Positions 6,281 through 8,239 of a stretch of DNA of 8,239 nucleotides are shown one piece after another. Every line of letters starts with the position of its first letter. Position 1 is the stretch's first letter. Source of the DNA: Fen-1308 sp035319125 (GTDB lineage Bacteria; Nitrospirota; Thermodesulfovibrionia; Thermodesulfovibrionales; Dissulfurispiraceae); the NCBI GenBank assembly GCA_035319125.1, contig DATHDG010000001.1:1-8239 (forward strand). The letters are read 5' to 3'. The notes beneath the pieces are model-generated. The model ran no database searches. It was not told where the DNA came from and was given only the letters and a program-made list of their open reading frames with translations. The position numbers and the translations under genes are program-made.

Positions 6281-6318
6281 GGGAGTTCACAATATTTTGC
6301 AGAAGGAGATATTAAAAT

Positions 6319-6879
6319 ATGAAATATCAGCTTAGGGGGACGCGGAAACTCATGGCAGAATTATTCATTGCATTTCTACTAATCACTCTGTGTCATCCGG
6401 ATATTACAACCTCAGCCGAAACTCAAATGCCGGAGGATCTTAAAGTACCATCGGATCAGTCTTTTATGTTGGAGGCTCAAGGTATCGGTGTTCAGATATA
6501 TAAGTGTATGGTTAATAAGAATGATTCAGCAAAATTTGAATGGGTTTTTCAGAGACCGGAAGCCGACCTCCTTGATAATGCGGGCAGAATGATAGGAAAG
6601 CACTATGCCGGTCCGACCTGGGAGTCTAGGGATGGTAGCCAAGTATTAGGAGAAATCGTAAGCTCTTACAATAGTCCTGAATCGAATTCAATTCCTTGGC
6701 TTCTGTTAAGAGCAAAGAAGAATATAGGTACAGGTGATTTTAGTAATATCGTTAGCATTCAACGCATCAATACATTTGGCGGGAAGGCTCCTTCGGAAGA
6801 ATGCTTAAAGAGACAGTTGGACCGCGAGATACGAGTGCCGTATAAAGCACTATATTACTTTTATACCTTGCGGCCCTAA
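6319..6879 (+). CDS. DUF3455 family exported protein
   Basis: A 186-residue protein of the DUF3455 family (uncharacterised, usually exported bacterial and fungal proteins). Residues about 12-34 form a signal peptide: a basic start (KYQLRGTRK), a hydrophobic core (LFIAFLLITLC) and a cleavage region near TTSAE. The mature domain shows the expected series: VPSDQSFMLEAQGIGVQIYKC (46-63 region), WVFQRPEADLLDNAG (75-89), HYAGPTWESRDGS (95-107), IPWLLLRAKK (125-134), IQRINTFGGKAP (147-158) and EIRVPYKALYYFY (170-182). Cys63 and Cys162 could form a disulfide in the periplasm. Length is normal and nothing looks truncated. AAGGAG at 6303-6308 lies ten bases before the ATG, a slightly long but acceptable spacing; the next ATG (codon 12) would cut off the basic signal region. 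The gene stands alone on its strand. No biochemical function is established for the family, so none is claimed. Confidence 0.9.
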   Translation: MKYQLRGTRKLMAELFIAFLLITLCHPDITTSAETQMPEDLKVPSDQSFMLEAQGIGVQIYKCMVNKNDSAKFEWVFQRPEADLLDNAGRMIGKHYAGPTWESRDGSQVLGEIVSSYNSPESNSIPWLLLRAKKNIGTGDFSNIVSIQRINTFGGKAPSEECLKRQLDREIRVPYKALYYFYTLRP

Positions 6880-6935
6880 TTATTTATTGCAATTTCTTTG
6901 CAGCAGAATGCTTATATAAGAGCCGGAAGTTTTCT

Positions 6936-6956
6936 AGGAGGGTGCACTCTCCTCCT
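6936..6956. terminator. Hairpin between convergent genes
   Basis: AGGAGG (6936-6941) and CCTCCT (6951-6956) form a 6-base stem, extendable by one G-T pair, 57 bases after the DUF3455 stop. There is no T-tract on either side in the correct direction, so intrinsic termination is uncertain. Confidence 0.3.
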
Positions 6957-6967
6957 GTCGTCGATCT

Positions 6968-6994
6968 CGCAAAGGCGGGGAGCCGGGTTTTGCG
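6968..6994. terminator. Second hairpin between convergent genes, close to MFS stop
   Basis: CGCAAA (6968-6973) and TTTGCG (6989-6994) are perfect complements, with GGC (6974-6976) and GCC (6982-6984) able to pair inside them. It begins four bases past the MFS stop codon. No U-run follows on either strand, so it may be a Rho-blocking or RNA-stabilising hairpin rather than a classical terminator. Confidence 0.35.
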
Positions 6995-6998
6995 GTCT

Positions 6999-8237
6999 CT
7001 AAAGAACCTTGCAGCTGCCGGGTGCGTCCAATGTATCTTTATGGGCAAGCTGCGGAAAAAGTTTCACCCAGGTCAAAACCACAATAATGGTGCCAATTCC
7101 ACCTATCACAACTGAAGGGACAACGCCGAACAATGCGGCGGTCACTCCTGATTCAAATTCACCAAGCTGGTTCGACGTGCCGATGAATATCGAATTGACG
7201 GCGCTCACACGACCGCGCATGTCATCGGGTGTTTCTATTTGCACAAGGGAATGGCGTATCACCACACTAATTACGTCCGCTGCCCCGGATATTGCCAGTG
7301 CTGCAAGTGAAAGGAAGAATGATTTTGATATCGCAAATACGATTGTGGCGACCCCAAAGATGGCAACTGCATTGAACATGGTCCGCCCGACTCTGCGTTT
7401 CAGCGGGTGGCGGGCAAGATATATAGACATTGTTAAGGCACCGATAGCGGGGGCGGAACGAAGAAGGCCCAATCCCCAGGGTCCTGTGAAGAGTATATCC
7501 CTCGCATATATGGGAAGAAGCGCGGTTGCGCCGCCCAGCAGTACAGCGAACATATCGAGTGAGATGGCGCCGAGCACAGCCTTGCGGCTGCGGATGAATG
7601 AGATGCCTGCAAATACTGATTTCACATTGATTGGTTCGTGTTTCTTCGGAACGTGTTCAATTCTTATAAATGCTATAAATATGCTCGCTGCTAAAAATAG
7701 AAGTCCCGCCGACGCGTAAACGATAGTCGGACTGATTGTATATAAAAGTCCGCCCAGTGCAGGTCCAGCTATTGTAGCGGTCTGCATTGCGGACGCTGAC
7801 CAGGCGGCAGCGCGGGGAATGAGGGATGTAGGAACAAGTAATGGAAGAAGCGCCTGCATGGTCGGACCTTCAAAGGCACGCGCTGCACCAACAAAAAATA
7901 CGATTATTAGAATGCTCTCTTCTGTCAGCCAGCCTTTAAAGCTGCCAATCGCCAGTGCCACGCATGCCACGGCTTCGATTGTCTGGCATGAACGAGCTAT
8001 CATACGTCGATTATAACGGTCTGCAACGTGCCCCACCACGAGTGTCAGCAAAAACATAGGCAGGAATTGCGCCAGCCCAACCAGTCCTAGCGAAAGTGCA
8101 CTGCCAGTGATCGCATAAACCTGCCAGCCCACCGCGACGCCGAACATCTGGAATGAAAAGAATGTGGATGCCCGCGCACAAAGAAAAAGCGCAAACGGCC
8201 TATATTGCAGTACCGATGGATTTTCAGCGGAGTGCAT
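6999..8237 (-). CDS. MFS transporter, MFS_3/EntS-like exporter
   Basis: A 412-residue major facilitator superfamily protein of the MFS_3 group, which includes the enterobactin exporter EntS and many drug or metabolite efflux proteins. About twelve hydrophobic helices are visible. The loop after helix 2 carries motif A as GHVADRYNRR (69-78). The central loop (about 192-220) is basic. The repeat of the motif-A region in the second half appears as the loop LARHPLKRRVGRT (274-286), followed by SGAADVISVVIRHSLVQ and TPDDMRGRVSAVNSIFIGTSNQLGEF (337-361), a run characteristic of this group. The substrate cannot be told; nothing nearby makes a siderophore. The ATG at 8237 gives a typical N-terminus (NPSVLQYRPFALF), but only two bases precede it in the window, so the ribosome site and a longer start cannot be checked. 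The gene converges on DUF3455. Confidence 0.92.
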   Translation of the reverse strand: MHSAENPSVLQYRPFALFLCARASTFFSFQMFGVAVGWQVYAITGSALSLGLVGLAQFLPMFLLTLVVGHVADRYNRRMIARSCQTIEAVACVALAIGSFKGWLTEESILIIVFFVGAARAFEGPTMQALLPLLVPTSLIPRAAAWSASAMQTATIAGPALGGLLYTISPTIVYASAGLLFLAASIFIAFIRIEHVPKKHEPINVKSVFAGISFIRSRKAVLGAISLDMFAVLLGGATALLPIYARDILFTGPWGLGLLRSAPAIGALTMSIYLARHPLKRRVGRTMFNAVAIFGVATIVFAISKSFFLSLAALAISGAADVISVVIRHSLVQIETPDDMRGRVSAVNSIFIGTSNQLGEFESGVTAALFGVVPSVVIGGIGTIIVVLTWVKLFPQLAHKDTLDAPGSCKVL

Positions 8238-8239
8238 CA

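Larger units (their letters stand above)
5574..6318. other. Long gene-poor gap with repeat copy B
   Basis: About 745 bases between the VOC promoter and DUF3455. It holds repeat copy B (5933-5985), a second GGTGTCACC at 6028-6036, and the DUF3455 leader. Open frames of 73 codons (5591-5812, minus), 122 codons (5820-6188, plus) and 64-75 codons (from 5946, minus) are present, but none has a convincing ribosome site or recognisable domain. The plus- and minus-strand frames overlap across the repeat, so at most one can be real. The stretch looks like decayed or mobile-element-derived DNA. Confidence 0.45.

Noticed and set aside
7009..7719. A 236-codon plus-strand frame
   Set aside because: It is antisense to the MFS transporter, whose helices and motifs are clear; no ribosome site and no domain of its own.

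Overview
The window carries six protein-coding genes that I can support: a truncated molybdoenzyme, a pirin, a membrane-anchored TAXI-type binding protein, an exported two-domain VOC protein with a small lipoprotein coupled to it, a DUF3455 protein, and an MFS exporter. Signal peptides, a lipobox and a TAXI-family receptor point to a Gram-negative bacterium. The mix (molybdopterin oxidoreductase, TAXI protein, pirin, long gene-poor gaps) would suit an anaerobic or facultative proteobacterium or Desulfobacterota-like lineage, but no rRNA or other lineage marker is present, so this is only an impression.

Layout. At 3-638 (+) is the C-terminal end of a molybdopterin oxidoreductase whose beginning lies outside the window. 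It converges on a pirin gene (886-1794, -). A 546-base gap (1795-2340) holds a pirin promoter candidate and copy A of a 53-base repeat. The TAXI gene follows (2341-3747, -), without any TRAP permease next to it. The 376-base gap 3748-4123 holds two inverted repeats, one a likely terminator for the next unit. That unit is a two-gene operon on the minus strand, transcribed from a near-consensus sigma-70 promoter at 5546-5573: the VOC protein (4507-5493), then the lipoprotein (4124-4510), whose GTG start overlaps the VOC stop in GTGA. A gap of about 800 bases (5521-6318) holds that promoter, copy B of the 53-base repeat in the same orientation, and a possible short coding remnant. DUF3455 (6319-6879, +) and MFS (6999-8237, -) end the window, facing each other across a short hairpin-containing spacer.

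Function. Apart from the VOC-lipoprotein pair, nothing looks like one pathway. Four of the six products are predicted to be exported or membrane-bound. The region reads as loosely packed accessory DNA with single-gene units separated by decayed sequence. I do not see a recognisable defence, CRISPR, phage or complete insertion-sequence system. The best leads are the repeat pair that brackets the TAXI and VOC-lipoprotein block in direct orientation, and the exported VOC-lipoprotein pair itself.
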